Source: a bacterium (GTDB lineage: Bacteria > Vulcanimicrobiota > Xenobia > Xenobiales > JADMJV01). Taken from it: a stretch of 64,000 bases of DNA. Below the pieces are notes generated by a model. That model was not told the DNA's origin. It saw only the letters and a list, made by a program, of their open reading frames with translations, and did not search any database. The position numbers were made by a program, and so were the translations under genes. The stretch covers positions 114,232 to 178,231 of the forward strand of contig JADMJV010000029.1 of NCBI GenBank assembly GCA_018780265.1. Reading direction: 5' to 3'. The first letter of the stretch is position 1. Every line of letters starts with the position of its first letter. Below are positions 1-7,774 of the stretch, one piece after another.

Positions 1-196
1 GCCGCCTGGCTTCCCTACCGACCCTGGTCTCCCCTGACGTTCACCCAGGGATATGGAGCCGGTCGTTTTCGGGTTGTGCTGAGCTAATGGGCGCGAAATC
101 GCCAGCAGGTTGCCCCGCCGGGTGAGGGAAGTCGTTCCGCCGATGGCGGCTCAGAGGTCAATAGGTCATTCATGGACTCCCGGCGGGCAATAAACG

Positions 197-451
197 CTAA
201 ATCAGTATGGTTACGCTAGATTTGGGCGAGACGGGGCTGTCAATGATTATGATTACGGGGCTGGTGGGCTCCTTATTGAGAATGGCCAGGACCTTTTTCT
301 GAAATGTCTTGGCGCGGAAAGCCTGCATAAAATAGGTTTGCACACTCCCAATATCGGCACCAACTTGCTTGACCCATCGCTGAACCAGGACTATAGTGAC
401 CTGCAGGTCGGCGGGCCCCTCAACTACAACCACGATACGGTCGAGGTTCAT
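197..451 (-). CDS. Small hypothetical protein, possible TOPRIM-like remnant
   Basis: An 84-residue ORF that runs essentially stop to stop: the codon immediately before its ATG is TGA. The N-terminus has a hydrophobic strand followed by VEGPAD, which resembles the glutamate motif opening TOPRIM or DUF4276-type nuclease domains. A second strand near residues 66-72 (VIIIIDSP) has one Asp, not the DxD expected for a full TOPRIM. No Shine-Dalgarno sequence is visible. It could be the 5' fragment of a decayed nuclease gene or a chance ORF. The domain suggestion is inference from two short motifs only. Confidence 0.3.
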   Translation of the reverse strand: MNLDRIVVVVEGPADLQVTIVLVQRWVKQVGADIGSVQTYFMQAFRAKTFQKKVLAILNKEPTSPVIIIIDSPVSPKSSVTILI

Positions 452-600
452 TCAGACGTTGCCAGTTGGGCCTCGGCGATATTCATCCAAATCTCACCCG
501 TATTGAAATTGTCACGCCAACGGTCAAGATCCGGGTAGCCGGCCATTCAACTCAACTCGGAGAAACCTTTGATCATGACCGCCAGGATGTAGAGTTGACC

Positions 601-894
601 TTAAGCTAACCGCAGCCTCACTGGCTGCACGGGCTGACGACAATAGAGAATAAGCGTCGGAGCAGCCAGGGCAACGACCAACGGTGGGTGGGCTAACCAG
701 GCCAGGGTGGAGAACCCGCCCAGCCAACAGGCGAAGAAAAGCCGCGAAACCTCGGGCCAACGCGCGCGGCAAACGCCCAGAAAACTGACCACCACGGAGG
801 CCAGGAGAAAGAGTTCCAGCGCCTCGGGAGATGCCCAACAGATGTGCTGCCGGGGATATAGGTAGATGGCCAGTTGCAGAATTAGCCAGATCAT
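601..894 (-). CDS. Small hydrophobic membrane protein
   Basis: 97 residues with about three hydrophobic segments (near residues 2-14, 26-40 and 50-80), so probably an inner-membrane protein. Its ATG overlaps the TGA of the upstream pilin-like gene by 4 bp (ATGA), which indicates translational coupling and a two-gene operon. I do not recognise a family. The coupling suggests a function linked to the pilin-like protein, for example membrane anchoring or assembly, but nothing in the sequence shows this directly. Confidence 0.5.
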   Translation of the reverse strand: MIWLILQLAIYLYPRQHICWASPEALELFLLASVVVSFLGVCRARWPEVSRLFFACWLGGFSTLAWLAHPPLVVALAAPTLILYCRQPVQPVRLRLA

Positions 895-1340
895 GGGTGG
901 TCCAGCAGGCCTTCCTCAGCATCGTAGCGTGGATAGTTGGTGCTATCGGCGCTGAAGCCGGTGTAGGCGTTGCCGTGATTGTTCCCCACACAGGAGAAGC
1001 GGAAATGGGTTCGATGGTTAAAAGCGTGGTAGTCCGTGTACGACATGGACTGGGCGCCAGGACAGGTGGGTAGCGATTTGAGGTAGTTGCCGGGGATGAG
1101 ACTTTCCAGCGAGGCAGGATACTGACCACGGTTGTCTGAGGCATACATTTCCAGCGCCGTGGCCAGATTTTTGCAATTGCTTTTGCAGGCGGTCAGGGGG
1201 CCGTGGCAGTGGGTGCGCATAGTGAACGCGGATATGAGCAACATGATGAAGGTACCGGTGCAATAGGCGACGATGTATCTGGCATAGCGTTCTGGGAATG
1301 GAACATCATCCAGGCCCGGGTTTCCGACGGGTAAGTCCAC
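891..1340 (-). CDS. Pilin-like protein lacking a prepilin signal
   Basis: 149 residues from a GTG start. One hydrophobic segment (about residues 23-40) precedes a Cys-containing region, LTACKSN.KN.ATALEMYASDN, then a C-terminal domain ending in LLDHP. From residue 48 to the end it is a clear paralog of the protein at 15436-15924: both share LTACKSN, ATALEMYASDN, CPGA, GNNHGNAYTGF and SNYPRY. The layout of hydrophobic helix followed by the ALEMYASDN core matches type IV pilin or type II pseudopilin subunits, but the G-F-T-L-I-E prepilin peptidase site is absent. Several paired Cys residues suggest disulfides outside the cytoplasm. Coupled to the small membrane gene downstream. Confidence 0.65.
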   Translation of the reverse strand: MDLPVGNPGLDDVPFPERYARYIVAYCTGTFIMLLISAFTMRTHCHGPLTACKSNCKNLATALEMYASDNRGQYPASLESLIPGNYLKSLPTCPGAQSMSYTDYHAFNHRTHFRFSCVGNNHGNAYTGFSADSTNYPRYDAEEGLLDHP

Positions 1341-1424
1341 GGGAGATCTACGCCGGATGGCCTGGGCCGGTTTAAATTACGATAAAGTCGCCAAAGCACA
1401 ATCACGTCTTGAGCGAGCCTGTCC

Positions 1425-1613
1425 ATGACAGAATCTGTCGCAAAACTACGCCAAAGAACCGCCAACACAACCTATCAGCGCTTGTGCCTCACGCGAGTAT
1501 TTCCTCAATGGCCGTGGTGGTGGATCTGGCCTACCAAGCCCCTGCCGGAGGTGCCACTGCGCCAACTTCTCGACGGTCGACTCAAGTTAAAGGATGGCCC
1601 AAAACCAGGTTGA
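1425..1613 (+). CDS. Possible small Trp-rich protein
   Basis: A 62-codon ORF whose middle has a Trp/Pro-rich run (PQWPWWWIWP near residues 27-36) followed by a basic tail. It fills the gap between two minus-strand genes. There is no clear ribosome binding site or promoter and I know no family for it. It may be a small membrane-interacting peptide or a chance ORF; no other convincing gene occupies 1341-1620. Confidence 0.22.
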   Translation: MTESVAKLRQRTANTTYQRLCLTRVFPQWPWWWIWPTKPLPEVPLRQLLDGRLKLKDGPKPG

Positions 1614-1620
1614 CCCTTTT

Positions 1621-2076
1621 CTAAAGAGAGCCGGTCAGTTTACCCATGGGCTTGCCAGTGGCGGTCTCAAAGTAAAGTCCGAGCCCGCTGTCAGAGAGTG
1701 TCACCTGGGTATAGCCCGGTTGGGGCAGGCCGTCATTGAGGAAGGCCAGGTCTCGCTTGCCACCCTTGGCGCCGTAGTGACCAGTCAGGGCATTGACCAT
1801 GGTTTTGAGGGCCTGGTTGTTCATCGGCAGAGGGTCGTTGGGACACCTGGGTTTGCGGGCGTCGTCAGTGACCAGGATAAAGCCGGCGTATTCTTTATTT
1901 TGGCCAAAGCCGCGATACTCCACGACCGAGGTCGCCTGCAGCTCTGTCTCGGAGAGTCCGCGCAGTTGGTCTTTCAATTCGTTCAGGCTGCAATGGGTGG
2001 ACATCTCAGGTCCCGAGCGGCTCGAAGGCTTACTGGCTCGGGCGGCCTTGCTGGCCTGGTTGCTCTGGATGTGCAT
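1621..2076 (-). CDS. Hypothetical protein
   Basis: 151 residues. The start at 2076 is chosen because AGGAG lies 8 nt upstream of that ATG; the longer in-frame extension to 2163 has no such signal. The N-terminal 30 residues are Ser/Ala/Lys-rich and probably disordered. The rest is a small mixed domain with Cys in the segments STHCSLNELKDQL and RKPRCPND, and a C-terminal strand-rich part (QVTLSDSGLGLYF). There is no signal peptide or membrane segment. I do not recognise the family. Confidence 0.6.
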   Translation of the reverse strand: MHIQSNQASKAARASKPSSRSGPEMSTHCSLNELKDQLRGLSETELQATSVVEYRGFGQNKEYAGFILVTDDARKPRCPNDPLPMNNQALKTMVNALTGHYGAKGGKRDLAFLNDGLPQPGYTQVTLSDSGLGLYFETATGKPMGKLTGSL

Positions 2077-2243
2077 GAATGTTACTCCTGTAAATAGTCT
2101 GTTCTTCAACCGTAGGGGGTCAGCCTGAAAATTCTCTGATGCCGGGGAAAATACGGGTGCCACGCTCCACCGTGTATCGCGGTCAGGGCGGTGCCAACTG
2201 GCTCTATCGTTGAACGGTTGTGAACGGTTACGAGCCCGGTCTT

Positions 2244-2282
2244 AGTGTCCCCCGACGCAAGAGACTTACGTCGGGGGACACT
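2244..2282 (-). terminator. 14-bp perfect hairpin after the PilZ gene
   Basis: Arms 2244-2257 and 2269-2282 (AGTGTCCCCCGACG and its complement) flank an 11-nt loop. The right arm touches the stop codon of the PilZ gene, so the hairpin begins immediately at the mRNA 3' end. There is no U-tract on either strand, so this is a factor-dependent terminator, an RNA-stabilising stem or a repetitive extragenic element rather than a standard intrinsic terminator. A direct repeat, TGAACGGTT twice within 2205-2230, lies just beyond it. Confidence 0.6.
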
Positions 2283-3037
2283 TAGCTTGGTTCGACAACG
2301 TCCGGCGGGTCGGCCTTTTGGGCGACATAGGGAGTTGGCTCTTCGGCTTTGCGGGCCAACTCGCTTTTCTTGACGAGCGGGTCGTTCTTTTTGGCGGCCT
2401 GGGTGAGAATGTGGTGAAGAATCTGCCGTTCGCGGGCCTTTTCGCTGAGGGAAAACTGAGAGCTCAGAACCCAGTTGGGGCCGCTCTTTTGGCGGTGGAC
2501 AACCTGACAGGCGAGTTGCAAAACCTTCTCGCCCTCTTCGTAGGGTAGGAAGAGGGTAAATTTTGCGTCCATGTGCAGGTGCCTGACGCACTCCAGGGTG
2601 GCCCCATCGGGTTCGAGCAAACGTAGTCGGGCGGGTTCGGGCCCGGTCCAGCCAGGGGCACGCACGGTAACCTCGATGTCGCATTCAACGGGGGCGGCGT
2701 TGGTTCGGGCGCCCATATGACTCGAGGCCCAGGAAGACTGAAGACGCGAGGGTTTTTCCAGGAAGCGCACGCCGGCTAAAACCATGCCATCTGCCTGGGG
2801 CCGCACCCACACGATCTGGGCCCGAATAGAATTGGTCGTGCGCAGGATTTCGCCCGATAGAACGATCTCTTTGGCTTTCGAGAATTGCGCGGGCATGACA
2901 ATACGGGCACCGGTAGACGAGATATCGGAGGCGGTTACACTGGCTCGCTCTACTCCGATGCGGCTCGTAAGCGTAATCTCGCAATTGCGACGTGCATGAT
3001 TTCTGCGGTCCAAGTTATTGCGAGCATCCCGATCCAT
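2282..3037 (-). CDS. PilZ domain protein
   Basis: 251 residues, probably a cytoplasmic c-di-GMP effector. Residues 10-95 form a PilZ domain: the RRNHARR segment supplies the Arg-x3-Arg type c-di-GMP motif and DISSTGARI supplies the [DN]xSxxG motif. Residues 110-215 look like a second, more divergent PilZ-type barrel without those motifs. The tail is charged (KKNDPLVKKSELARKAEE) and probably disordered. An in-frame extension to 3100 exists, but a consensus extended -10 element sits between it and the ATG at 3037, so 3037 is the likely start of both transcript and protein. It may report c-di-GMP to motility or surface functions; the target is unknown. Confidence 0.8.
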   Translation of the reverse strand: MDRDARNNLDRRNHARRNCEITLTSRIGVERASVTASDISSTGARIVMPAQFSKAKEIVLSGEILRTTNSIRAQIVWVRPQADGMVLAGVRFLEKPSRLQSSWASSHMGARTNAAPVECDIEVTVRAPGWTGPEPARLRLLEPDGATLECVRHLHMDAKFTLFLPYEEGEKVLQLACQVVHRQKSGPNWVLSSQFSLSEKARERQILHHILTQAAKKNDPLVKKSELARKAEEPTPYVAQKADPPDVVEPS

Positions 3038-3044
3038 AAGCTTT

Positions 3045-3053
3045 ATTATACCA
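3045..3053 (-). promoter_or_regulatory. Extended -10 promoter of the PilZ gene (leaderless)
   Basis: Reading the minus strand, TGG-TATAAT is followed by 7 nt and then the ATG at 3037. This is a perfect -10 with the TGn extension and no recognisable -35, as expected for extended -10 promoters. The predicted transcription start falls on or next to the A of ATG, and no Shine-Dalgarno sequence is present. Confidence 0.7.
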
Positions 3054-3218
3054 CGTTTTGAGGCTCCCGGACCGCGGGCTCGGCAGAGTAGAGGGCGCAT
3101 AAACCAGAGGAAAACTTGTTGCCAAAACGCGACCAGACTCTGTCAAGATTTCATATCCTGTTCACTTCCACGCCGGCTGTTTTAGGATCGCTTTGGAGAG
3201 CCACGCTATTATAGACCT

Positions 3219-3312
3219 ATCGGCGCGCAACCCGCGCCGGTATCAATTAAACGTTGAAGGTCGCTCCCTCTGAAACTTGTGTGCTCCGCGGTTCGCCGCG
3301 GGGCATTTTTTT
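3219..3312 (+). ncRNA. Candidate small RNA of about 94 nt
   Basis: A TATTAT box at 3207-3212 would start transcription near 3219. The first stretch folds into a GC hairpin (CGGCGCG, 5-nt loop, CGCGCCG, about 3221-3239), followed by about 40 nt without strong pairing, then an intrinsic terminator at 3282-3312. No ORF occupies this strand here: the genes on either side are a divergent minus-strand gene and vapB, whose own promoter lies downstream of the terminator. A terminator needs a transcript, and none of the neighbouring genes supplies one. The -35 is poor, so the promoter is the weakest part of the call. Confidence 0.45.
3282..3312 (+). terminator. Intrinsic terminator with UUCG loop
   Basis: A 10-bp GC-rich stem (3282-3291 with 3296-3305, one G-U pair) capped by a TTCG tetraloop and followed by seven T residues at 3306-3312. 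This is the clearest rho-independent terminator in the window and it faces the plus strand. Confidence 0.85.
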
Positions 3313-3349
3313 ATGACATCGACCAGGTGCCCCCTGCTTCCAAGGGCTG

Positions 3350-3387
3350 TTGACATCAAAACATCTTCTCATTATGCTTTGAAGATG
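3350..3387 (+). promoter_or_regulatory. vapB promoter and operator
   Basis: TTGACA (3350-3355), a 17-bp spacer, TATGCT (3373-3378), 6 nt, then the vapB ATG at 3385. The transcript is therefore predicted to be leaderless. A 7-bp inverted repeat, CATCTTC (3362-3368) and GAAGATG (3381-3387), spans the -10 and the start codon and is a good candidate for autoregulatory antitoxin binding. Confidence 0.7.
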
Positions 3388-3633
3388 AGAACGACTCTGA
3401 CGCTGGATGACGACGTGGCCCGGCAAATTGAAGATCTGCGTCAAAAGCGCGGAGCAAAGTGGAAAACGTTGATCAACGAAGCCCTGCGCCTGGGCCTGGT
3501 CCAGATGCAAAAGAAAGTTGAGGCCCCTCAGGCCCCACCCACTCAACCCAAATCCCTAGGGCGTTGCCTGGTGGGTGACGTCGTCAGCATTTCGGAGGCC
3601 CTGGCCCTGGGCGAAGGGGATGCCTTTCATTGA
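3385..3633 (+). CDS. VapB-type ribbon-helix-helix antitoxin
   Basis: 82 residues. The N-terminal 42 residues (MRTTLTLDDDVARQIEDL, then a helix pair) have the beta-strand-helix-helix pattern of ribbon-helix-helix antitoxins, which bind DNA as dimers and repress their own operon. The C-terminal 40 residues are Pro-rich and end in the acidic EALALGEGDAFH, the part expected to wrap and inhibit the toxin. The start at 3385 is fixed by the promoter 6 nt upstream. The stop codon overlaps the toxin start. Confidence 0.85.
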   Translation: MRTTLTLDDDVARQIEDLRQKRGAKWKTLINEALRLGLVQMQKKVEAPQAPPTQPKSLGRCLVGDVVSISEALALGEGDAFH

Positions 3634-4055
3634 TTTTGGTAGACGCGAATTTGCTGATTTACGCCTACAATTCGGACAGCCCACATCATCAAAAAGCTCA
3701 CCGATGGTTAAATCATGCGCTCCTTACCGAGCCGCGAGTGGCCTTACCGTGGCCGAGTTTGCTGGCCTACTTGCGCATCATCGTCAATCCCAGACTCTTT
3801 GCGACCCCAGCCACGCTGGCCGAAGGTTGGAGTCAGATTGAGTTGTGGCTGGCCAGTCCGGCGGCCTGGATACCTCAAGCGACGGAGCGACATCCTCAGA
3901 TTCTAAAGGCATGTTTGGCCCACATCTCGGGGCCCAATGGGGTGCCGGACGCCCACCTGGCAGCTTTGGCCCTGGAACATGGGTTAGTATTGCACAGCGC
4001 CGACAGCGGATTTGCACGTTTTCCGGGCTTGAAGTGGGAAAACCCACTGGCCTAA
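3630..4055 (+). CDS. VapC-type PIN-domain toxin
   Basis: 141 residues, full length for a PIN-domain ribonuclease. Conserved acidic positions are visible: Asp5 in ILVDANLLIYAYN, Asp107 in GVPDAHLAAL and Asp125 in HSADSGF; these coordinate the catalytic metal in the family. Translation starts at a TTG that overlaps the antitoxin TGA by 4 nt, so toxin synthesis is coupled to antitoxin. Toxins of this family cleave tRNA or rRNA; the target here cannot be read from sequence. Its stop overlaps that of the convergent thioesterase gene. Confidence 0.88.
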   Translation: MILVDANLLIYAYNSDSPHHQKAHRWLNHALLTEPRVALPWPSLLAYLRIIVNPRLFATPATLAEGWSQIELWLASPAAWIPQATERHPQILKACLAHISGPNGVPDAHLAALALEHGLVLHSADSGFARFPGLKWENPLA

Positions 4056-4480
4056 GCCTCTTCCAGAGCCAGAATGGCCGCGCGTAGTTCGGCCGGCAGT
4101 GGCGTGCTTTTTTGGCTGGCGTAGTCGAAGTAGACGTTGACCGACTGCCCTCTGGCTACATAGGCTTGCTGTTGCTGGCTGTAGATGCGATAGCTGTGCA
4201 CAAAGCTGCTATTGCCCAGCCTGGAGACACCGGCTTCGATGCGAATGCGGTCGGGAAAGACCAGCGGCTTGAGGTAGTCGCAAGAAGTGCTGGCTAAAAT
4301 GGGCCCGAGGCCAGGTTGGTTGGGCTCGGGCATAGACATTTGAACGGCCCGAAAGTGGGCGATGCGGGCGTTTTCAAAATATCGGAAATAGTTGATATTG
4401 TTGACGTGTCCCAGTTTGTCTTGCTCCCCCCAGGCCACCTCTTGTTCGACCACGGTGGGGTAGCGGGTTTCAATCTCCAC
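4052..4480 (-). CDS. Acyl-CoA thioesterase, 4HBT (YbgC-like) family
   Basis: 142 residues, a single hotdog domain of normal length. The segment EVAWGEQDKLGHVNNINYFRY carries the conserved Asp (D21) and the GHVNN motif of 4-hydroxybenzoyl-CoA/acyl-CoA thioesterases, followed by the usual strand pairs (CDYLKPLVFPDRI; VNVYFDY). It overlaps the upstream HSP90-like gene by 11 bp and is the last gene of the five-gene operon starting at 9940. Whether it is functionally part of that ATPase system or merely co-transcribed is unknown. Confidence 0.85.
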   Translation of the reverse strand: MEIETRYPTVVEQEVAWGEQDKLGHVNNINYFRYFENARIAHFRAVQMSMPEPNQPGLGPILASTSCDYLKPLVFPDRIRIEAGVSRLGNSSFVHSYRIYSQQQQAYVARGQSVNVYFDYASQKSTPLPAELRAAILALEEA

Positions 4481-6077
4481 TGTCTTCCTCTTCCAGATAG
4501 GCCTCGAGCAACTTGGTCGACTGCTCGGGCGAGATGCCGTCGTCGCTCACGATAGCGCTGGCCAGCAGGTAGGGGCCTTCGATACGAAATTCCGGCTTGA
4601 GTCGAAAATGCGGTTCGATCAGGGGGTGGCCCACGTTCAAAAGGACGGTGGTGTCCTTATTCCACAGACTGAACAAACGGGAGAAGATTCCGAACTTATT
4701 GGTTTTCTTGTCGTGGCGGATCAGGTCGGTGGCCTTGTCGCAAGGCAGGTAGATCTTCTCGCTCACCGAGGAGTTGGCGTACATGAAGTTGGCCGGCACC
4801 ACTTTGCGATAGGCGCTGCCGGCTCGATGTAAGATGCGCATGGCGGCCTGAATCATCTTCTCGTGAATGTCGGGCAGCTCTTTCAATAACACCGGACTGG
4901 CGTAGACGCTGTTGGCCGGAATGACCGGCACCTTGTCGGCCAGGATGCGCAGCATGGCGCCCAGTCCTCGCTCGGATTCGCCCTTCCAGCGAATCACCAG
5001 GCGTCCGTCCTCGATGAGGTGTTGCACCACTGGATTGGTCTCTTCTTCGTAGAGCACTTCCTTGAACTGCTTGATTTCGCGACGCAATTCGCGAATGCTG
5101 GCCTTGCGTTGACCCAAGGTGGGAATGATGGGCTCTTGCTCCAGTTCGGGCGGAACCTTGCCCAAATGATAAGCCAGGTAGCCCAGCACGTCGTCGTTGG
5201 TCTGGGCCTGGGCGGCCGCAAATAGAGCCGGGCGCAGCTTCTTGTCGACCGCTTCGCGCAAGATGACCATGGCCTTGTCGTAGTTTTTGTCTTTGATTAC
5301 ATTGTCACGGGTCAGCGTGTGCTCCAGATAGCGCGAGCGAATCTTGAACTCGACACCGGGCACGATCGATTCGTGACCCTCAGCCAGCGTCAAACCGCGA
5401 TTATAGAATCCGAAAAAGGGCCTCTCATCGTGGGTTGGCGCGGCCGACACGTAGGTCCCCTGAACTTCGTGCGTCACCGCCAGGGGATGGTTGAGGTCAA
5501 AAGGCTGATTGAGCAACTCCCCGTCAACATACACTTCCGACTCGGCGTGTTTACACCACAGCATCAGGGTGCGCCGCGACTCGGCCCGATAGTCCAGATT
5601 CTCCTTGGGGGTCAGCTCCTTGATCCACTTAATCTGGGTGCCCTCCACAGGACGTGGCAGCACCAGGCGGTCGAAAGTGCGATCTTCTTTGAAATAGATG
5701 CGCCAGTATTCACCGTCTTTGCCGGTGTCCACAAAGACCGCCTTGGGTTTGAGAGCGAAAATCGACACAAAGCCGATGCCGAACTTGCCGATTTTGGTGA
5801 AGTCGTCCTCTTTGGACGACGAGAAGAGGCGGGTGAGTTTGGTGTCGATCACCTCGCGGGTCATGCCCTCGCCGGTATCGTTGATGTGCAACACAAAGAC
5901 GCCTTTGTCGTTGTCTTTGTTGGGCGTGTACTCAAAATCGATATCCACCCGGCCCGAGCCAGCGTCAATGCTGTTTTGCACCAACTCGCGCAAGAAGGCG
6001 AACTGGTCGGAGAACTGTTGGACCAGATTGTCGAGGGTATCTCCGGCTTCGATGGCAATATTCGGATCGCTGGCCAT
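4470..6077 (-). CDS. HSP90-like GHKL ATPase
   Basis: 535 residues. The Bergerat ATP-binding fold is complete: N-box ELVQNSIDAG (31-40, Asn35), G1 box DTGEGM (67-72) and G2/lid GKFGIGF (97-103). Residues 200-290 contain YNRGLTLAEG and RYLEHTLTRDNVIKD, corresponding to the HSP90 middle domain, where an Arg near the N-terminal LTRDN segment contacts ATP. It is about 90 residues shorter than HtpG and the C-terminal half (330-535) diverges, so it is not an HtpG ortholog. It follows the AAA+ gene by 1 bp and overlaps the thioesterase gene. Two different ATPases in one tight operon suggest a dedicated assembly or remodelling machine (inference). Confidence 0.8.
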   Translation of the reverse strand: MASDPNIAIEAGDTLDNLVQQFSDQFAFLRELVQNSIDAGSGRVDIDFEYTPNKDNDKGVFVLHINDTGEGMTREVIDTKLTRLFSSSKEDDFTKIGKFGIGFVSIFALKPKAVFVDTGKDGEYWRIYFKEDRTFDRLVLPRPVEGTQIKWIKELTPKENLDYRAESRRTLMLWCKHAESEVYVDGELLNQPFDLNHPLAVTHEVQGTYVSAAPTHDERPFFGFYNRGLTLAEGHESIVPGVEFKIRSRYLEHTLTRDNVIKDKNYDKAMVILREAVDKKLRPALFAAAQAQTNDDVLGYLAYHLGKVPPELEQEPIIPTLGQRKASIRELRREIKQFKEVLYEEETNPVVQHLIEDGRLVIRWKGESERGLGAMLRILADKVPVIPANSVYASPVLLKELPDIHEKMIQAAMRILHRAGSAYRKVVPANFMYANSSVSEKIYLPCDKATDLIRHDKKTNKFGIFSRLFSLWNKDTTVLLNVGHPLIEPHFRLKPEFRIEGPYLLASAIVSDDGISPEQSTKLLEAYLEEEDSGD

Positions 6078-6078
6078 A

Positions 6079-7755
6079 TCAGTTCTTCTCCCCTAGCGTT
6101 TGTAAGGCCGCCTTTTGGGCGGACAGATTGAGCACGATCTCTTTGACCCGGCTCTGGAACTGTTCCGTTTGATTCTGTTCTTCGGCGGCCAGTTCAAATT
6201 CGCTGAAACGCTTCATCATGGCGGCGATCATCTCGAAAGACATGGGCTGGGCCAGTTCGCGCAGAATGCGCTGACGTTCGGCAAAGCCTACCGAGTAATA
6301 TTCGGCCGGGGGCTCTACGTCTTGAATCTTGGTCAGGATGTTTTGGCAAATGGCTTCCACATTGCGTCCCGAGAATTCGTAATCGATGCAAAGTTGCCCC
6401 ACTTTGAGCCATTCCTCGTCGGTCAGGTGAATCATGTCGATGAATTCTTTGAGCTTCTTGTCGCGCATCAATTCCACAAAGTCCTCGGCATTGGCCGGAC
6501 CCTTGATCTTGTGAGGGTCCTGCGAAATGCGGCTGAGGGTGGCTTCATCCATATTCATGTAGTTGGCGTCGCACATCAAGAACCACTTGCCACTCTTGGG
6601 AATCAGCGTGCCGTCAAAGATGCCAAAGCTGGCCCCCAAAATATTGGACTCCTCCGAGCGCATGCCTGGATCGCTGCGGGCCGCGAAGGCGGTGTCGATA
6701 TCGGGCCAGTAGACCCCCACCACCCCGTTGAAGCCGTGAACCTGTTCTTTGAAGATCTTGATCAACTGGGTAGCGCTGGCGTTTTGAAAGGAGGAGGCCC
6801 AGTCGGTGCGGCGGATCACCAGAAAGCGGGCGTTGACACCCCGCTCCTTACAATACTTGAGGAAGTAGTTGCCGATAGCGTGGGCGGTGATGGTTTTTCC
6901 ACATCCCGGCGACCCCTGAGCAAAGAGCACCGGATTGAGCTTCTTGGGGTTGCGGCCCACTTCAAAATCAAAGCCGGCCACGTCGCGAGCCAGACGAATG
7001 CCGGCCGCCAGATACTCGCGATTGCCCACCACATCTTCCGGCCAGACCGGCAAAAGCTCGGCCGGCTCTTCCTCGACGGCCGTGGTGGTGGGTTCGAGGC
7101 CCCGATATCCGCGTCCACAGACCTCTACAGGAATTTTTTCGATAGCCCGCCGATGACGCTCAAACTCCACGTCTTCGATCAAAGAACGGAGAGCGTTGGC
7201 CAGCAACTGAAAGAAGGCCGAGGTGACCTCCAGCAACTGGTCCGGCGATACGATGCTACGAGCCGGGTCGGGGTGATGCTTGTGAAAATCTAGAAAAGCC
7301 CCTAACTCCTGCAGGCAGATCTGCATGAGAGTGTCGCCCTCATAGTCGCGGATCTGCTTGACCCACGGGGACTTCATGGATCCGCGCACTTCGACGACTT
7401 TGCCAAGATGACTCACACAGGCGGCCACACCGCCCTCGCTGGCGATGTAGGCCGCGTAGAGATTGCAAAAAGACCAGTCGATCGGGTCCAGATTGTTCTT
7501 AAAACCGAAACCGCTGCCATCGCGGTCGGCCGAGATACGGTGGGCCAGCGCCTTCTTGATCTCCAGGATGAGCGCCCCAAAGCGCTCCATGATTTCGAGC
7601 AGATGGAGATGCTGATGGGTCAAACCGTAGGGTCCGGTCACCAAACTGGCCAATCGTTCCGGCACCATGCTGGTCTTCATCAGTGCGCGCACGATCGGAT
7701 ATTCTTGCTGAAGATCCTCTTCGGTAATGGTCAGTTGCTCGGCTTTGGCGCTCAA
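6079..7755 (-). CDS. AAA+ ATPase
   Basis: 558 residues from a TTG at 7755, chosen because GGGAGGA precedes it by a few nt and because the in-frame ATG at 7839 would lie 65 nt inside the upstream gene. Residues 1-240 are a helical domain I cannot name. The AAA+ core follows: Walker A GSPGCGKT (about 281-288), Walker B GVYWPDID (about 347-354), sensor-1 Asn in LMCDANY, and a helical lid to about 470. The Walker B has Asp-Ile-Asp rather than the usual Asp-Glu, which may affect hydrolysis. It sits between an unknown protein and the HSP90-like ATPase with gaps of 19 and 1 bp. Confidence 0.8.
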   Translation of the reverse strand: MSAKAEQLTITEEDLQQEYPIVRALMKTSMVPERLASLVTGPYGLTHQHLHLLEIMERFGALILEIKKALAHRISADRDGSGFGFKNNLDPIDWSFCNLYAAYIASEGGVAACVSHLGKVVEVRGSMKSPWVKQIRDYEGDTLMQICLQELGAFLDFHKHHPDPARSIVSPDQLLEVTSAFFQLLANALRSLIEDVEFERHRRAIEKIPVEVCGRGYRGLEPTTTAVEEEPAELLPVWPEDVVGNREYLAAGIRLARDVAGFDFEVGRNPKKLNPVLFAQGSPGCGKTITAHAIGNYFLKYCKERGVNARFLVIRRTDWASSFQNASATQLIKIFKEQVHGFNGVVGVYWPDIDTAFAARSDPGMRSEESNILGASFGIFDGTLIPKSGKWFLMCDANYMNMDEATLSRISQDPHKIKGPANAEDFVELMRDKKLKEFIDMIHLTDEEWLKVGQLCIDYEFSGRNVEAICQNILTKIQDVEPPAEYYSVGFAERQRILRELAQPMSFEMIAAMMKRFSEFELAAEEQNQTEQFQSRVKEIVLNLSAQKAALQTLGEKN

Positions 7756-7774
7756 GAGTCCTCCCGGGACTGGC

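Noticed and set aside
1..196. Possible gene end at the left window edge
   Set aside because: No frame across 1-196 reads as a recognisable protein; nothing supported is seen there.
5319..6131. 270-codon open frame opposite the HSP90-like gene
   Set aside because: Antisense shadow with no motif; the opposite strand has a complete Bergerat fold.
6115..7293. 392-codon open frame opposite the AAA+ ATPase gene
   Set aside because: Antisense shadow of a gene with Walker motifs; no ribosome binding site or domain.
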